DNA of 64,000 bases from an uncultured Collinsella sp. (GTDB taxonomy: Bacteria > Actinomycetota > Coriobacteriia > Coriobacteriales > Coriobacteriaceae). The stretch spans positions 68,358 to 132,357 of the forward strand of contig CATYSO010000004.1 in the NCBI GenBank assembly GCA_958412345.1. The letters run 5' to 3'. The first letter of the stretch is position 1; every line of letters starts with the position of its first letter. Below, piece by piece: positions 26,831-35,742 of this stretch. A program made the position numbers and the translations under genes. The notes beneath the pieces are model-generated. The model made no database searches. It had not been told where the DNA came from and saw nothing but the letters and a program-made list of their open reading frames with translations.

Positions 26831-27919
26831 ATGAAACCTCGTCACCGCGCCTATTTGCTCGCTGCAGCAGCGGGTGTCGCCGTCGGCCTTGCCGCTGCCG
26901 CCGGCATCGTTTACCGCAAGCAAATCAAGTCCGCCGCGTCGCTCAAACGCTTGACCGGCTACGCGGATGGCTATGACCTGTACGCAATCGACATCGCCTA
27001 CGACTACAATCTTGATCGCATCATCGCCGCTGGCGTGCGCGACGACCAGGCCTACATCGATGCCGTGGTGGCGCAGGTGCTGCCCGGTGTGCCGGCACAT
27101 GTCCAGGCGCCCCAGTTTGCCTGCAGCGCTTTTGTCGCCGTAGATGCCGAAGGCCGCGTGCGTACCGGTCGCAATTACGACTTTAAGGACGACACCTCGG
27201 CGCTGCTGGTGCGCAATCACCCACGCGGCGGCTATGCCTCCATCGGGTTTGCCGCCCTTAACAACCTGGGCGATAACACTCCGCTTGACTCCGTCGCCGG
27301 ACGCGCCGCCGCACTCATGGGCCCGTTTGCCCAGCTAGACGGTGTTAACGAATGCGGTGTGTCCATTGCCGTACTCACCCTGGATTCCAAGCCCTGTGAC
27401 CAGGACACGCAGCGCCCCGTCATCAATACCTCGCTCGCCATCCGTCTGGTGCTCGACCGTGCCGCCACCACGCAAGAAGCTGTCGACCTGCTTTCCGCCT
27501 ACGACATGCACGCCATGGCAGGACGCGATTACCACTTCTTTATAAACGACGCCGCCGGTGACGCGCGCGTAGTAGAGTGGGATCCGCGCGATCCGGACCG
27601 CGCTTTCAAAACGACTCCTGTAACCCAGGTTACAAACTTCTACGCCTGCTATGGCGACGAAGTGCTGCCTAACCAAAAGAATGGCGAGCTAGGCCATGGT
27701 AAAGAGCGCGCCGCCGCAATCGCCGATGTCCTCGACGCCCATACCGGCGCCCAAGACGAGGCAGTCGCTTGGAAGGCCCTGCGCGCCGCAGCGCAAGAGC
27801 CCAATCCGGAAGACATCACCAGCAACACGCAGTGGTCGGTCGTCTTTGACAATACCGAACCCGCAGCCGCCATCACGCTGCGCCGCCACTGGGGCGACGT
27901 CGACGCCTTCGCACTGTAA
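26831..27919 (+). CDS. Choloylglycine-hydrolase-like Ntn amidase, membrane-anchored
   Basis: The 362-residue protein starts with a signal anchor (about 6-28). The region FACSAFVAVDAEGRVRTGRN resembles the nucleophile segment of linear amide C-N hydrolases (bile salt hydrolase, penicillin V acylase, acid ceramidase group), which puts the candidate catalytic cysteine at residue 98, unless processed. Bile salt hydrolases usually have the nucleophile at position 2 and no anchor. An extracellular N-acyl amidase is a better guess than a classical bile salt hydrolase. AGAGGAG precedes the ATG. Confidence 0.78.
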   Translation: MKPRHRAYLLAAAAGVAVGLAAAAGIVYRKQIKSAASLKRLTGYADGYDLYAIDIAYDYNLDRIIAAGVRDDQAYIDAVVAQVLPGVPAHVQAPQFACSAFVAVDAEGRVRTGRNYDFKDDTSALLVRNHPRGGYASIGFAALNNLGDNTPLDSVAGRAAALMGPFAQLDGVNECGVSIAVLTLDSKPCDQDTQRPVINTSLAIRLVLDRAATTQEAVDLLSAYDMHAMAGRDYHFFINDAAGDARVVEWDPRDPDRAFKTTPVTQVTNFYACYGDEVLPNQKNGELGHGKERAAAIADVLDAHTGAQDEAVAWKALRAAAQEPNPEDITSNTQWSVVFDNTEPAAAITLRRHWGDVDAFAL

Positions 27920-28059
27920 GGAGCCAGGCCCATCGACCTTACGCTCGCCTGACGTTGCTTACATTTCTATACGCTTGAGCTAACACGTTTTGCCCCCGTA
28001 TCAACAGTGTGCGGGGGTAAACTTATGCGCATGTTATAACTTGCCCGGAAGGATTCATC

Positions 28060-29139
28060 ATGCTCAGGATCGGTCTTCTTACCAGTGGCGGCGACTGCCA
28101 GGCGCTCAACGCCACCATGCGCGGCATCGTCAAAACGCTCATGACCAATAGCGAAGAGCCTATCGAGATCTATGGTTTTGAGGACGGCTACCAGGGCCTT
28201 ATCTACAGCAGGTTCCGCGTCATGTCGCCCGCCGATTTTAGCGGCATCCTCACCCGCGGCGGCACCATCCTGGGCACGAGCCGCACACCGTTCAAGCGTC
28301 TGGACATTCCCGAGGCCGATGGCGTCGAGAAGGTGCCGGCGATGGTCCACACCTATCACAAGCTGCAGCTCGACTGCCTGTTTATGCTGGGAGGCAACGG
28401 CTCCACCAAGACCGCCAACCGCCTGCGCGAAGAGGGCCTCAACGTTATCGCCCTGCCCAAGACCATCGATAACGACACCTGGGGCACCGAGATGACCTTT
28501 GGCTTTACGAGCGCCATCGACGTCGCCACCAAGTGCATCGACGACATCCACACCACCGCTTCGAGCCACGGGCGCGTGTTCGTCATCGAAATCATGGGAC
28601 ACAAGGTCGGATGGATTCCGCTGTACGCCGGCGTCGCGGGCGGCGCGGACGTCATCCTGATCCCCGAGATCCCCTACGACATGGACCAGGTCATCAAGAC
28701 CATCGAGCATCGCATGGAGACCGGCAGCCGCTTTACCATCGTGGCCGTCGCCGAGGGCGCCATCTCTAAGGAGGACGCGGCGCTGCCCAAGAAGGAGTAC
28801 AAGAAAAAGCTCGCCGGACGTACGAGCCCGTCGATCGTCTACGACATCGCCAAGGAGATCGAGGCCAAGACCGGTCGCGAGACCCGCGTCGCCATCCCCG
28901 GTCACACGCAGCGCGGCGGTCAGCCCGACGCCCAGGACCGCATCTTTGCGACCCAGTGCGGCGTCGAGGCGGCACTCGGCTGCCTGCGTGGCGAGTTTGG
29001 CTACATGATTGCCCTACGCGACGGCAAGATGTGCCACATGCCGCTCGAGGAGGTCGCCGGCAAGCTCAAATATGTCGACCCCCAGAGCGATCTGGTGCGC
29101 GAGGCCAAAGCGTTGGGCATCAGCTTCGGCGACGAATAG
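28060..29139 (+). CDS. 6-phosphofructokinase
   Basis: The 359-residue enzyme phosphorylates fructose 6-phosphate in glycolysis. Visible motifs are LTSGGDCQALN (7-17), GGNGS (111-115) and PKTIDND (133-139). Gly at the position that is Asp in pyrophosphate-dependent enzymes, together with Lys in PKTIDND, points to the mixed actinobacterial/clostridial subgroup. The usual Asp of GGDGS is Asn here, so ATP versus pyrophosphate use should be left open. The stop codon lies inside the outer stem of a long hairpin element. Confidence 0.9.
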   Translation: MLRIGLLTSGGDCQALNATMRGIVKTLMTNSEEPIEIYGFEDGYQGLIYSRFRVMSPADFSGILTRGGTILGTSRTPFKRLDIPEADGVEKVPAMVHTYHKLQLDCLFMLGGNGSTKTANRLREEGLNVIALPKTIDNDTWGTEMTFGFTSAIDVATKCIDDIHTTASSHGRVFVIEIMGHKVGWIPLYAGVAGGADVILIPEIPYDMDQVIKTIEHRMETGSRFTIVAVAEGAISKEDAALPKKEYKKKLAGRTSPSIVYDIAKEIEAKTGRETRVAIPGHTQRGGQPDAQDRIFATQCGVEAALGCLRGEFGYMIALRDGKMCHMPLEEVAGKLKYVDPQSDLVREAKALGISFGDE

Positions 29140-29315
29140 CCTCGGCTGGAACCGCCCCCATCGGAGACCCTAGGGCTTACCTCCCAAATCGTCCTCGGAC
29201 ATGTCAGGACCCCGCCGTGCGCTTCGCGCGGCGGGGCCCTTCCGTCCTGCGGAAAGATTTGGGAGGTAAGCCCTGGGGTCTCCTGCGGTAACTGGGGAGG
29301 CCGAAGCTATTCGTC
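29131..29315 (+). ncRNA. Long hairpin element with CGTCCTC/TGCGGA internal loop, copy A
   Basis: Core 29163-29283: a 28-bp outer stem (one T:G pair) encloses CGTCCTC (29190-29196), GGAC, ATG, then an inner stem of 11 bp with a GCG-CTT-CGC tip, and on the return side GTCC (29244-29247) and TGCGGA (29248-29253). An extra outermost stem pairs GACGAATAGC at the end of the pfk gene with GCTATTCGTC at 29306-29315. It reads in the same direction as pfk. Five full copies with different stems but the same internal loop occur in the window. Confidence 0.85.
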
Positions 29316-29320
29316 TTCTT

Positions 29321-29628
29321 GCTGCGGGTGCCTGGGGTAGAGTGCGGCGTGCATTTTTGGGAATATTCAGCATTCGGGGGCGCTTGCATACTGGATTTTG
29401 GGCGAAAGGCAGGCGCAATGGGCCGCATCCTGTAGAAAAACGAGCGGCTCTTGAGGCGTTGGAGTTCAGAATCAGGACTTTAAGCGCTGTATTATGCGCC
29501 CGCTCCCGCACCCGCGGACTCCGGGACGCTGAAAACTCCGGAATTTGCACGCCGCCCCCTGGGGTACCTGTGGGCAAAAAGCAACCGACCCGCCGAAATA
29601 TGCAATCGGCGGGGCGATTTATGCAAAA
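29321..29628. repeat. 308-bp dispersed non-coding repeat, copy 1
   Basis: This block reappears at 31819-32125. A stretch of 68 bases (29343-29410) is identical in both copies and the rest is clearly similar, ending in a GC-rich hairpin (CCGCCGA / TCGGCGG) before TTTATGCAAAA. An indel in an A-run near 29435 shifts the frame between copies, so it is probably not protein-coding. It follows hairpin copy A directly and accounts for most of the gap up to the next gene. Confidence 0.8.
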
Positions 29629-29662
29629 AGGCGGTTGTGGTTGCGCATGTCGCTCAGCGTTC

Positions 29663-29983
29663 TTACCGGCAGATGCAGCGCCGCGCGTAGCTCTTAATAT
29701 CTTCGGTAAAACCCTCAAGGTCATCGAGCGTAATCACGTTATCGGAAAGCAAGTTGGCTATCTCATAACGCATGGTGCTGCGGCGAATATCGTTTACCAG
29801 CACTCCTGAGGACAGCTTGTCCCTATTGATGCGCTCCTCTAACGCCCAAAATCTACTGGATGCTTCGCCGCCGCCGTTTAATATCTCGATGTACTGGTCA
29901 ATGAGCATTTCCATATAGTTTTCTTGCCATTTTGGGAGCAGCTCCTTGAACAGCCTCCAGTCTTTTTCGGCTACCTCGCCCAT
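29663..29983 (-). CDS. Small conserved hypothetical protein
   Basis: This 106-residue soluble protein is rich in charged and aromatic residues (EKDWRLFKELLPKWQENYME at the start, then an ISxLL-type helix region). I start it at 29983, where GGAGG lies four bases upstream; the frame is open to 30001. It resembles small cytoplasmic proteins annotated only as hypothetical in other gut Firmicutes and Actinobacteria. I can propose no function. Confidence 0.7.
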   Translation of the reverse strand: MGEVAEKDWRLFKELLPKWQENYMEMLIDQYIEILNGGGEASSRFWALEERINRDKLSSGVLVNDIRRSTMRYEIANLLSDNVITLDDLEGFTEDIKSYARRCICR

Positions 29984-30103
29984 ATTTCCTCCGTTCGCCA
30001 AACAGGCTTAGCAATTTGATATTTATTCTATTCGGTTTTTCGCTCGCAGCCGTGAATGAGGGGGTCCTCGGTATTCGAGCTTGAGCTTGGATGAGCCGTG
30101 TGC

Positions 30104-30259
30104 CACAAAATGGGTCTATCTACTACGTTTACTGCCACACACTCGACCGTGGCGAAGATCGCAAAATAAAAACAGCAGGTAGAAGGCTTGCTGATTTTCA
30201 AAATAAGCGGGTATGGTCGACCCCGTCGAGTTCATCGTAGTAGATGGGCCCTTTTCGTG
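30104..30259. mobile_element. 156-bp element with 24-bp terminal inverted repeats, MITE candidate
   Basis: The ends 30104-30127 and 30236-30259 are inverted repeats matching at about 20 of 24 positions (CACAAAATGGGTCTATCTAC versus CACGAAAAGGGCCCATCTAC, then TACG). The interior is non-coding and has a second nested pair, TCGACC / GGTCGA. The size and ends suit a miniature transposable element. No target duplication is evident. It occupies the middle of the 427-base gap between two minus-strand genes. Confidence 0.5.
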
Positions 30260-30314
30260 CGCGCGGTGAGTTAAATGCCAATTCCTGTGCCGGAATTGCC
30301 CGGTCCATTCGTAA

Positions 30315-30378
30315 GCTGTGGTGAAATGGGGCTGCTGGACGCTCCGAGGTTCTCAAACGGTCCGTATTTCACCGCAAC
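30315..30378. repeat. 65-nt palindromic element, degenerate copy 2
   Basis: The right arm (30361-30378) ends in TTTCACCGCAAC and the left arm begins GCTGTGGTGAAAT. It matches the arm sequence of the copies at 10445 and 31534 with several substitutions, and is 64 bases long. It lies 50 bases beyond the stop of the XRE membrane regulator gene. Confidence 0.65.
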
Positions 30379-30428
30379 TTTGAAGGGGTGAGCGGCGTTG
30401 GCTGGGTGATGCTGACGGCCAGAACGGC

Positions 30429-31349
30429 TTAAGCTTGCTTGCGGTGTTTCCATTGCTTTCGGCACCAGCGCATGAGTGCTTTTACAACTGGGATGGTGAT
30501 GAGAATGACCCATGCAGGATGAGGCTGTCCCAAGCAGAACCACATATAGAGGAACCAAGCAATGGCGGCTGCCGGGTAGATGGCGTCGATAAGCTTGGAT
30601 AGATGACGTCGGTCGATAAAGTCACCAAGCGCGTAGTAGACGGGAATCAAAAAGACGAGGAAGAGCCCCATAGCCCACGTGCCGTAGATAATGCCGAGCG
30701 CCAGATATGCAAGGGCGACAAGTGCAGGAAAGGGGAACTTGTTCCACGCGCGACCGAACTTGGTGTGGAAATGCTTGCCATGATGGTCGAGTTTGTCGTG
30801 CGCCTCCTTCCAGCTCGCAAACGTCTCGCCGTCGATGGTGACGGTGCCGTCGGCATTGGTATGCACGCTGTGCCCATCGTCCTCAAGCGTATCGACATGT
30901 ATGCCACCCGGCCCAACATGGACCTCTTCGCCCTTGCGCTCGTTAGCCACATGGATACCATTCCAGCCAACATGGATCTCTTCACCCTTATCGGGATCAA
31001 TAACGTGGATGCCGCGCGCGAGAGAAATATCGACAAATGGCTTATCGCCGCAATCAGCGTAATCAGCAGAAGCCTCGGTTTCTACGGCCTCGTCCGAATT
31101 ATCCGCGTCGGGGCGGCTGTCCACCGAGTCGTCGGCATCGTGAGCCGCCTCCCCATATAGCAGCTCATCCAGCGACACGCCATACAGCGCGGCGAGTGCA
31201 ATAAGGTTGTCGGTATCGGGCGAAGATTCGCTGCACTCCCATTTACTGACAGCCTGGCGGCTTACGCCCAGCCGGGCGGCAAGTGCCTCCTGAGAAAGCC
31301 CAGCAGCTTTGCGGCGATCGACGAGGCGCTGTGCCATCGCAAGATCCAT
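30429..31349 (-). CDS. XRE regulator with C-terminal membrane domain
   Basis: The 306-residue protein begins with a classic XRE helix-turn-helix (residues about 5-60, GLSQEALAARLGVSRQAVSKWE). An acidic linker follows, then a region with repeated IHV motifs (EEIHVGWNGIHV, EEVHVGPGGIHV, about 115-150), then four hydrophobic spans (about 207-300). It is probably a membrane-tethered transcription factor that senses envelope state. AAAGGAAC precedes the start. No linked target operon is obvious. Confidence 0.87.
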   Translation of the reverse strand: MDLAMAQRLVDRRKAAGLSQEALAARLGVSRQAVSKWECSESSPDTDNLIALAALYGVSLDELLYGEAAHDADDSVDSRPDADNSDEAVETEASADYADCGDKPFVDISLARGIHVIDPDKGEEIHVGWNGIHVANERKGEEVHVGPGGIHVDTLEDDGHSVHTNADGTVTIDGETFASWKEAHDKLDHHGKHFHTKFGRAWNKFPFPALVALAYLALGIIYGTWAMGLFLVFLIPVYYALGDFIDRRHLSKLIDAIYPAAAIAWFLYMWFCLGQPHPAWVILITIPVVKALMRWCRKQWKHRKQA

Positions 31350-31533
31350 GGTGGTTCCTTTCGTGTGGTGACCGTTGAAGAATGACCCGAGTATGTCGAG
31401 AACAGCCGGTAGCGACCACCATTTCTAGCTTGAATCTGCCCCAACCCTACCGCAACTACCGGTAGCAGCCCTCACGACCAGCAATTTCATGACAAATGTC
31501 AGTGCACGTAACGACAAAGAGCCCCCTCGATAA

Positions 31534-31598
31534 GTTGCGGTGAAATAGTTCCTGCTTGGCACGGCAGGGCCACAGAATAGGAACTATTCCACCGTAAC
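31534..31598. repeat. 65-nt palindromic element, copy 3
   Basis: Arms GTTGCGGTGAAATAGTTCC (31534-31552) and GGAACTATTCCACCGTAAC (31580-31598) pair with two mismatches around 27 bases. Length and arms match the copy at 10445-10509 exactly in layout. Confidence 0.85.
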
Positions 31599-31661
31599 TT
31601 ACTATCAGGTAACGCGTCCATAACAAGAAGACGGATAGCCTCGGCCTCCCCAGTTACCGCA

Positions 31662-31782
31662 GGAGGCCCCAGGGCTTACCTCCCAAATCTTTCCGCAGGA
31701 CGGAAGGGCCCCGCCGCGCGAAGCGCGCAGCGGGGCCCTGACATATCCGAGGACGATTTGAGGGGTAAGCCCTGGGACCTTC
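31662..31782 (-). ncRNA. Long hairpin element with CGTCCTC/TGCGGA internal loop, copy B
   Basis: On the minus strand the order is outer stem, CGTCCTC (31755-31749), GGAT, ATG, inner stem, GTCC (31701-31698), TGCGGAAA, outer stem. The stems are close to copy A. The flanks also resemble those of copy A in inverted order. It is co-oriented with the FtsX-like gene whose end lies about 400 bases upstream on that strand. Confidence 0.85.
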
Positions 31783-31818
31783 GATGGAAGCGGCTCCGAC
31801 CGGAGCCAGTCGTTTCTC

Positions 31819-32125
31819 GCTGCGGGTGCCTGGGGTGGGGTGCGGCGTGCATTTTTGGGAATATTCAGCATTCGGGGGCGCTTGCATACTGGATTTTGGG
31901 CGAAAGGCGGGCGCCGCGGGCCGCATTCTGTAGAAAACGAGCGGTCCTCGAGGCGCTGGGGCCCAAGATCGGAGTCTTCGGCGCGGTTTTGCGCGCCCGT
32001 ACCCGCTCCCGTGGACTCCGGGATGCTGAATATTCCGGAATTTGCACGGTGCCGACTGGGGTACCTGCAGGCAAAAGGCGACCGCCCCGCCAAAGTATTC
32101 ATTCGGCGGGGCGGTTTATGCAAAA
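31819..32125. repeat. 308-bp dispersed non-coding repeat, copy 2
   Basis: Second copy of the block at 29321-29628, with 31841-31908 identical to 29343-29410. Here GGAATATTCAGCAT (31858-31871) and ATGCTGAATATTCC (32023-32036) form a perfect 14-bp long-range pair that is damaged in the other copy. It ends with CCGCCCCGCC / GGCGGGGCGG and TTTATG, a possible terminator. Hairpin copies A and B are placed in opposite orientation relative to this block, so the two are separate modules. Confidence 0.8.
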
Positions 32126-32177
32126 CAGCGACTGTAGGTGCGCTAGCAGCTCGCTAGAACCTGAATCCCGGAACAGG

Positions 32178-34943
32178 TTACTCGGCGCTCTTGAGGGCGC
32201 CGACCATGTCGATCTTATTGAGGGTGCGATTGGTAGCGAGGTTGACGATGATCGTAAAGCCGAAGGAAAGCACCACGGCAAGCACGTAGCTCAGCGGCTC
32301 GACTTCGACGTCAAAGTACAATGACGGCATCTGCAAGATGTACGTAAAGCTCTCGGCCAGCGCACCGCCCAGCGGTACGCCCAGCGCGGCTCCGATCGCC
32401 GTAAGAATCAACGTCTCCTTGTTGACGTAATGGTGCACCTCGCCGCGGCGGAAACCGAGCACCTTGATAGTCGCCAGCTCGCGCTCGCGCTCCGAAATGT
32501 TGGTGTTGGACAGCGTAAACACCACCACAAACGACAGGCACGCCGCCATAAAGGTCACGAGCACCACGACAGAATTGATAATCGTAAAGTTCGCCTCGTA
32601 GTTCTGCCAATGTTCGGCCGTGCTCGAGATGGTGAGCCAACCGTCGCTCTTAATCTTCTTGCTAAACGCAATCTGGTCAGAAGATGAGCCCTTAAGCAGC
32701 ACAAAGACGCCGTTAAGGCGCACGCTTCGACCGAACGCGCGCTCATAGGTGCCCTGCGTCATGTAAAGCGTGTTGCCCAGATAGTTAAGCGAAATGTCGC
32801 TGACTTTGACCTTGGCAACATTGAGCGACGAATCCTGGACGTGAGCCGTGTCGCCCGGCTTGATCCCCAGCACCAGCTGAGAGCTCTTGCTCAAATACAC
32901 ATCCCCGTCACGCAGGGCGAGCGGTTCTTTGGACTCATCCTCCAGGCGCACGTAATCGCCCAAGTCACCCGTGCGGTCATCGGGCACCACGATCAGCTGC
33001 ACAGTCTCGCTCTTACCGCCAAACGTAAAGGTGACGTTGTCGGTCATAATCGGCAGGGTCGAGGTCACGGTCACGTTGGAATCATTGGCCGCGCTGCGTT
33101 CATCTAATGCCGCGCACGTCTGCGAAAAATCGTCGGGGTTGGCGACCGCAAGCAAGTCGTAGCGCGTGATGTGCCCGTACTGCTTGGGCGACAGCGCGAC
33201 CGACGTATCGCGGATACCCATACCGCAAATCACAAGCGCCGTGCAGCCCGCAATGCCAAAGATGGTCATAAAGGCGCGCTTTTTGTAGCGGAACAGGTTG
33301 CGTGCAGCGACCTTGTTCAAAAAGCCCATGCGGTGCCAGATAAAGCCGATGCGCTCGAGCAGAATGCGCGAGCCGACGCGCGGGGCCTTGGGGCGCATGA
33401 GCGAGGCTGGGGTCTCGGCCATCTCGTGGCGGCAGGCGATAATCGTGGCGCCCACTACGCCCACGGCAAACAGCGCTACCGACACGAGTGATGACACGAT
33501 GTCGTACGAAAGTAGCATCTGGGGCAGCGAGTACATGTCGTCGAACACCGTAAACAGGAACAGCGGCAGACCCACAAATCCAATGATATTGCCGAGCACG
33601 CCACCGATCAGACACGCCCACAGCGAGTAGTCCACATATTTGGACAGGATACGCCCGCGTGAATAACCGAGCGCCTTGTACAGGCCAATAAGCATGCGCT
33701 CCTCCTCGACCATGCGGGCGGCGGTGGTGAGGCTGATAAGCACGGCGACGATAAAGAAGATGAACGGGAACACCGTGGCGATGGCCTCGATCGAAGAACT
33801 ATCGCTCTCGACGCTCGAGTAACTTGCGATATTGCCGCGGTCCTGGATGTACCAGGTGCATTCGCCCAGGTCAGAGAGCTCGGCGCGGGCATCGGCAAAC
33901 TGCTGGTCGGCGGCGGCGCGGCGCTGGTCCAGGTCGGCTTGCGCCTGCGCACGCTCGTCGCTGCCCTCGGCCATGCGATTGATGTTGTCCTGCTCGATCC
34001 CAAAGACCATATTCGCCTGGCGCTCGGCCGCATCCAAGCTCGCCGGTGTGTCGACCGTCAGCTCCTGAGCGCGCGCCTTCTCACGTTCCTCGCGGATCTT
34101 CTCGATATTGCCCTTGACCTCATTGATCTTTGCCGAGTAGGCATCCGAATAGGAGTTGAGGCTCTTGGCTCCCTCGACGACCACGTGGACAGCGGAGTAG
34201 GAAGAAGATGTCGCGGCATCCTCGCTCACGTAGAACTTGTAGTCCGCAGTCGAAGCAGCGCGAAAGGCGTTGACCGTCGAGTCGGAGCTCACATCAGTGG
34301 GATCGAGGACCTCAGCCGTAATGGTGTAATCGCCCGCGGCAAATTGATCCTTGGCACTTTGGTTGGACGAGCTCGCGTCATTGGCGGCAAAGCTCACCGT
34401 ATCGCCGATTTTCTTGCCCGAAGCCTTCAAAAAACGTGAGGTCACTGCCACTTCGCCCGAAGTCTCGGGCAGCTCGCCGCGTACTAGCACCGGTTGGTCA
34501 ATATTCTCTTTGGAGAGGCTCTGTACGACGACACGCTCGCGCGTCGTACTCACGGCGGTATAGGCGGTCTCGGTATAGATGCCCTCGGCCGTCTCGACGC
34601 CATCGACCTCTTGGATCGCAGCAAGATCGTCATCGGTCAGACCATAGGTCGACTGCACGTTGATGTCATAGACATTCTGCTGGTCAAAGTAAGCGTCAAC
34701 CGAATCGCACAGGTCCTCGCAGCCCGCCTTAAGGCCGCACATCACGCTCACGCCAAGCGCGGTGATGACCACGATGGATAAGAAGCGCTTAAGACTGCCT
34801 CGGATTGTGCGGTAGATGCCACGGCGAAACACCGTCGGCACCATATCGTTTGAGCTTTGGGCGGTGCGGTAGGTCGTAAAATCCTGCTCGCGCTCCGTGT
34901 TCTGCGCATCGCGGCGCTGGCTGTTTTGGCGGTCCTGGTCCAT
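32178..34943 (-). CDS. FtsX-like ABC transporter permease
   Basis: The 921-residue protein has an N-terminal membrane span (about 50-70), a large extracytoplasmic region with charged coiled-coil segments (about 255-360), then three spans, a second extracytoplasmic domain and three or four C-terminal spans. This is the layout of large FtsX/MacB-type permeases in Gram-positive bacteria. The ATG at 34943 lies just after the ATPase stop; GTG at 34955 would overlap it. Likely roles are peptide efflux or envelope lipid/peptidase control. Confidence 0.88.
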   Translation of the reverse strand: MDQDRQNSQRRDAQNTEREQDFTTYRTAQSSNDMVPTVFRRGIYRTIRGSLKRFLSIVVITALGVSVMCGLKAGCEDLCDSVDAYFDQQNVYDINVQSTYGLTDDDLAAIQEVDGVETAEGIYTETAYTAVSTTRERVVVQSLSKENIDQPVLVRGELPETSGEVAVTSRFLKASGKKIGDTVSFAANDASSSNQSAKDQFAAGDYTITAEVLDPTDVSSDSTVNAFRAASTADYKFYVSEDAATSSSYSAVHVVVEGAKSLNSYSDAYSAKINEVKGNIEKIREEREKARAQELTVDTPASLDAAERQANMVFGIEQDNINRMAEGSDERAQAQADLDQRRAAADQQFADARAELSDLGECTWYIQDRGNIASYSSVESDSSSIEAIATVFPFIFFIVAVLISLTTAARMVEEERMLIGLYKALGYSRGRILSKYVDYSLWACLIGGVLGNIIGFVGLPLFLFTVFDDMYSLPQMLLSYDIVSSLVSVALFAVGVVGATIIACRHEMAETPASLMRPKAPRVGSRILLERIGFIWHRMGFLNKVAARNLFRYKKRAFMTIFGIAGCTALVICGMGIRDTSVALSPKQYGHITRYDLLAVANPDDFSQTCAALDERSAANDSNVTVTSTLPIMTDNVTFTFGGKSETVQLIVVPDDRTGDLGDYVRLEDESKEPLALRDGDVYLSKSSQLVLGIKPGDTAHVQDSSLNVAKVKVSDISLNYLGNTLYMTQGTYERAFGRSVRLNGVFVLLKGSSSDQIAFSKKIKSDGWLTISSTAEHWQNYEANFTIINSVVVLVTFMAACLSFVVVFTLSNTNISERERELATIKVLGFRRGEVHHYVNKETLILTAIGAALGVPLGGALAESFTYILQMPSLYFDVEVEPLSYVLAVVLSFGFTIIVNLATNRTLNKIDMVGALKSAE

Positions 34944-34948
34944 GGGCG

Positions 34949-35650
34949 CTACCACTCGATCGTCTCGATCGGCACGGGATTTTGCTGGACTGTCTCGCTC
35001 TCCACGCGGCCGCTCTTAAAGCGGATCAGGCGATCGGCCATGGGCGCCAGCGCAGAGTTGTGGGTGATGATAATGACCGTAATGCCTTGCTTGCGGCAAG
35101 TGTCCTGTAGCAGCTGCAAGATCTGCTTGCCAGTTTTGTAGTCGAGTGCACCCGTAGGCTCGTCGCACAAAAGCAGCTTGGGGTTCTTGGCCAGCGCGCG
35201 GGCGATGGATACGCGCTGCTGCTCGCCGCCCGAAAGCTGCGCCGGAAAGTTGCCCAGGCGCTCGCCCAGGCCAACCTGACGAAGCGTCTGTTCGGCATCG
35301 AGCGAATCAGGGCAGATCTGTGCCGCGAGTTCGACGTTCTCAAGCGCCGTCAGGTTAGGAACCAGATTGTAGAACTGGAAGACAAAGCCGACGTCGGCGC
35401 GGCGGTACTCCACGAGCTGCGCCTCGTTGGCGGAGCTCACGTCGCGCCCGTCCACCGTCACGGTGCCGGAGGTCGCCGTGTCCATGCCGCCCAAGATGTT
35501 GAGCGCCGTGGTTTTACCGGCGCCCGAAGCACCCAGAATGATGGCGAGCTCACCGCGCTCGACCGTAAAGCTCGCGCCGTCGAGCGCGTGGATGCGGGCG
35601 TCGCCTTCGCCGTATGCTTTGATGACGTCTTTGAATTCGATATAGGCCAT
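34949..35650 (-). CDS. LolD/MacB-type ABC ATPase
   Basis: The 233-residue ATPase shows Walker A GASGAGKT, signature LSGGEQQR and Walker B LLLCDEPTGALD. The CDEPTGALD form is typical of FtsE/LolD/MacB ATPases that pair with FtsX-like permeases. It is immediately followed by such a permease gene, so they form one transporter. The binding site before the start (GGGAATTAATCG) is weak. Confidence 0.93.
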   Translation of the reverse strand: MAYIEFKDVIKAYGEGDARIHALDGASFTVERGELAIILGASGAGKTTALNILGGMDTATSGTVTVDGRDVSSANEAQLVEYRRADVGFVFQFYNLVPNLTALENVELAAQICPDSLDAEQTLRQVGLGERLGNFPAQLSGGEQQRVSIARALAKNPKLLLCDEPTGALDYKTGKQILQLLQDTCRKQGITVIIITHNSALAPMADRLIRFKSGRVESETVQQNPVPIETIEW

Positions 35651-35698
35651 CGATTAATTCCCATCTGGTCGGATAACTCTTTAGTATTACCCATTTCC

Positions 35699-35742
35699 CA
35701 CCTACCAAAAAGGGACAGGTTTATTTTGGCAGGTTTTATATG
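35699..35742 (+). repeat. AACCTGCC palindromic repeat, copy 3
   Basis: CCTACCAAAAAGGGACAGG is followed by TTTATTTTGGCAGGTTTTAT. It lies in the 271-base gap between the divergent ABC ATPase and GyrI-like genes, so it is not at a gene end here. Confidence 0.8.

Noticed and set aside
29342..29809. Open frames within the 308-bp repeat, similar at the protein level between copies
   Set aside because: The frames diverge after a one-base indel in an A-run, similarity exists on both strands, and no ribosome binding site fits; nucleotide-level conservation explains it.
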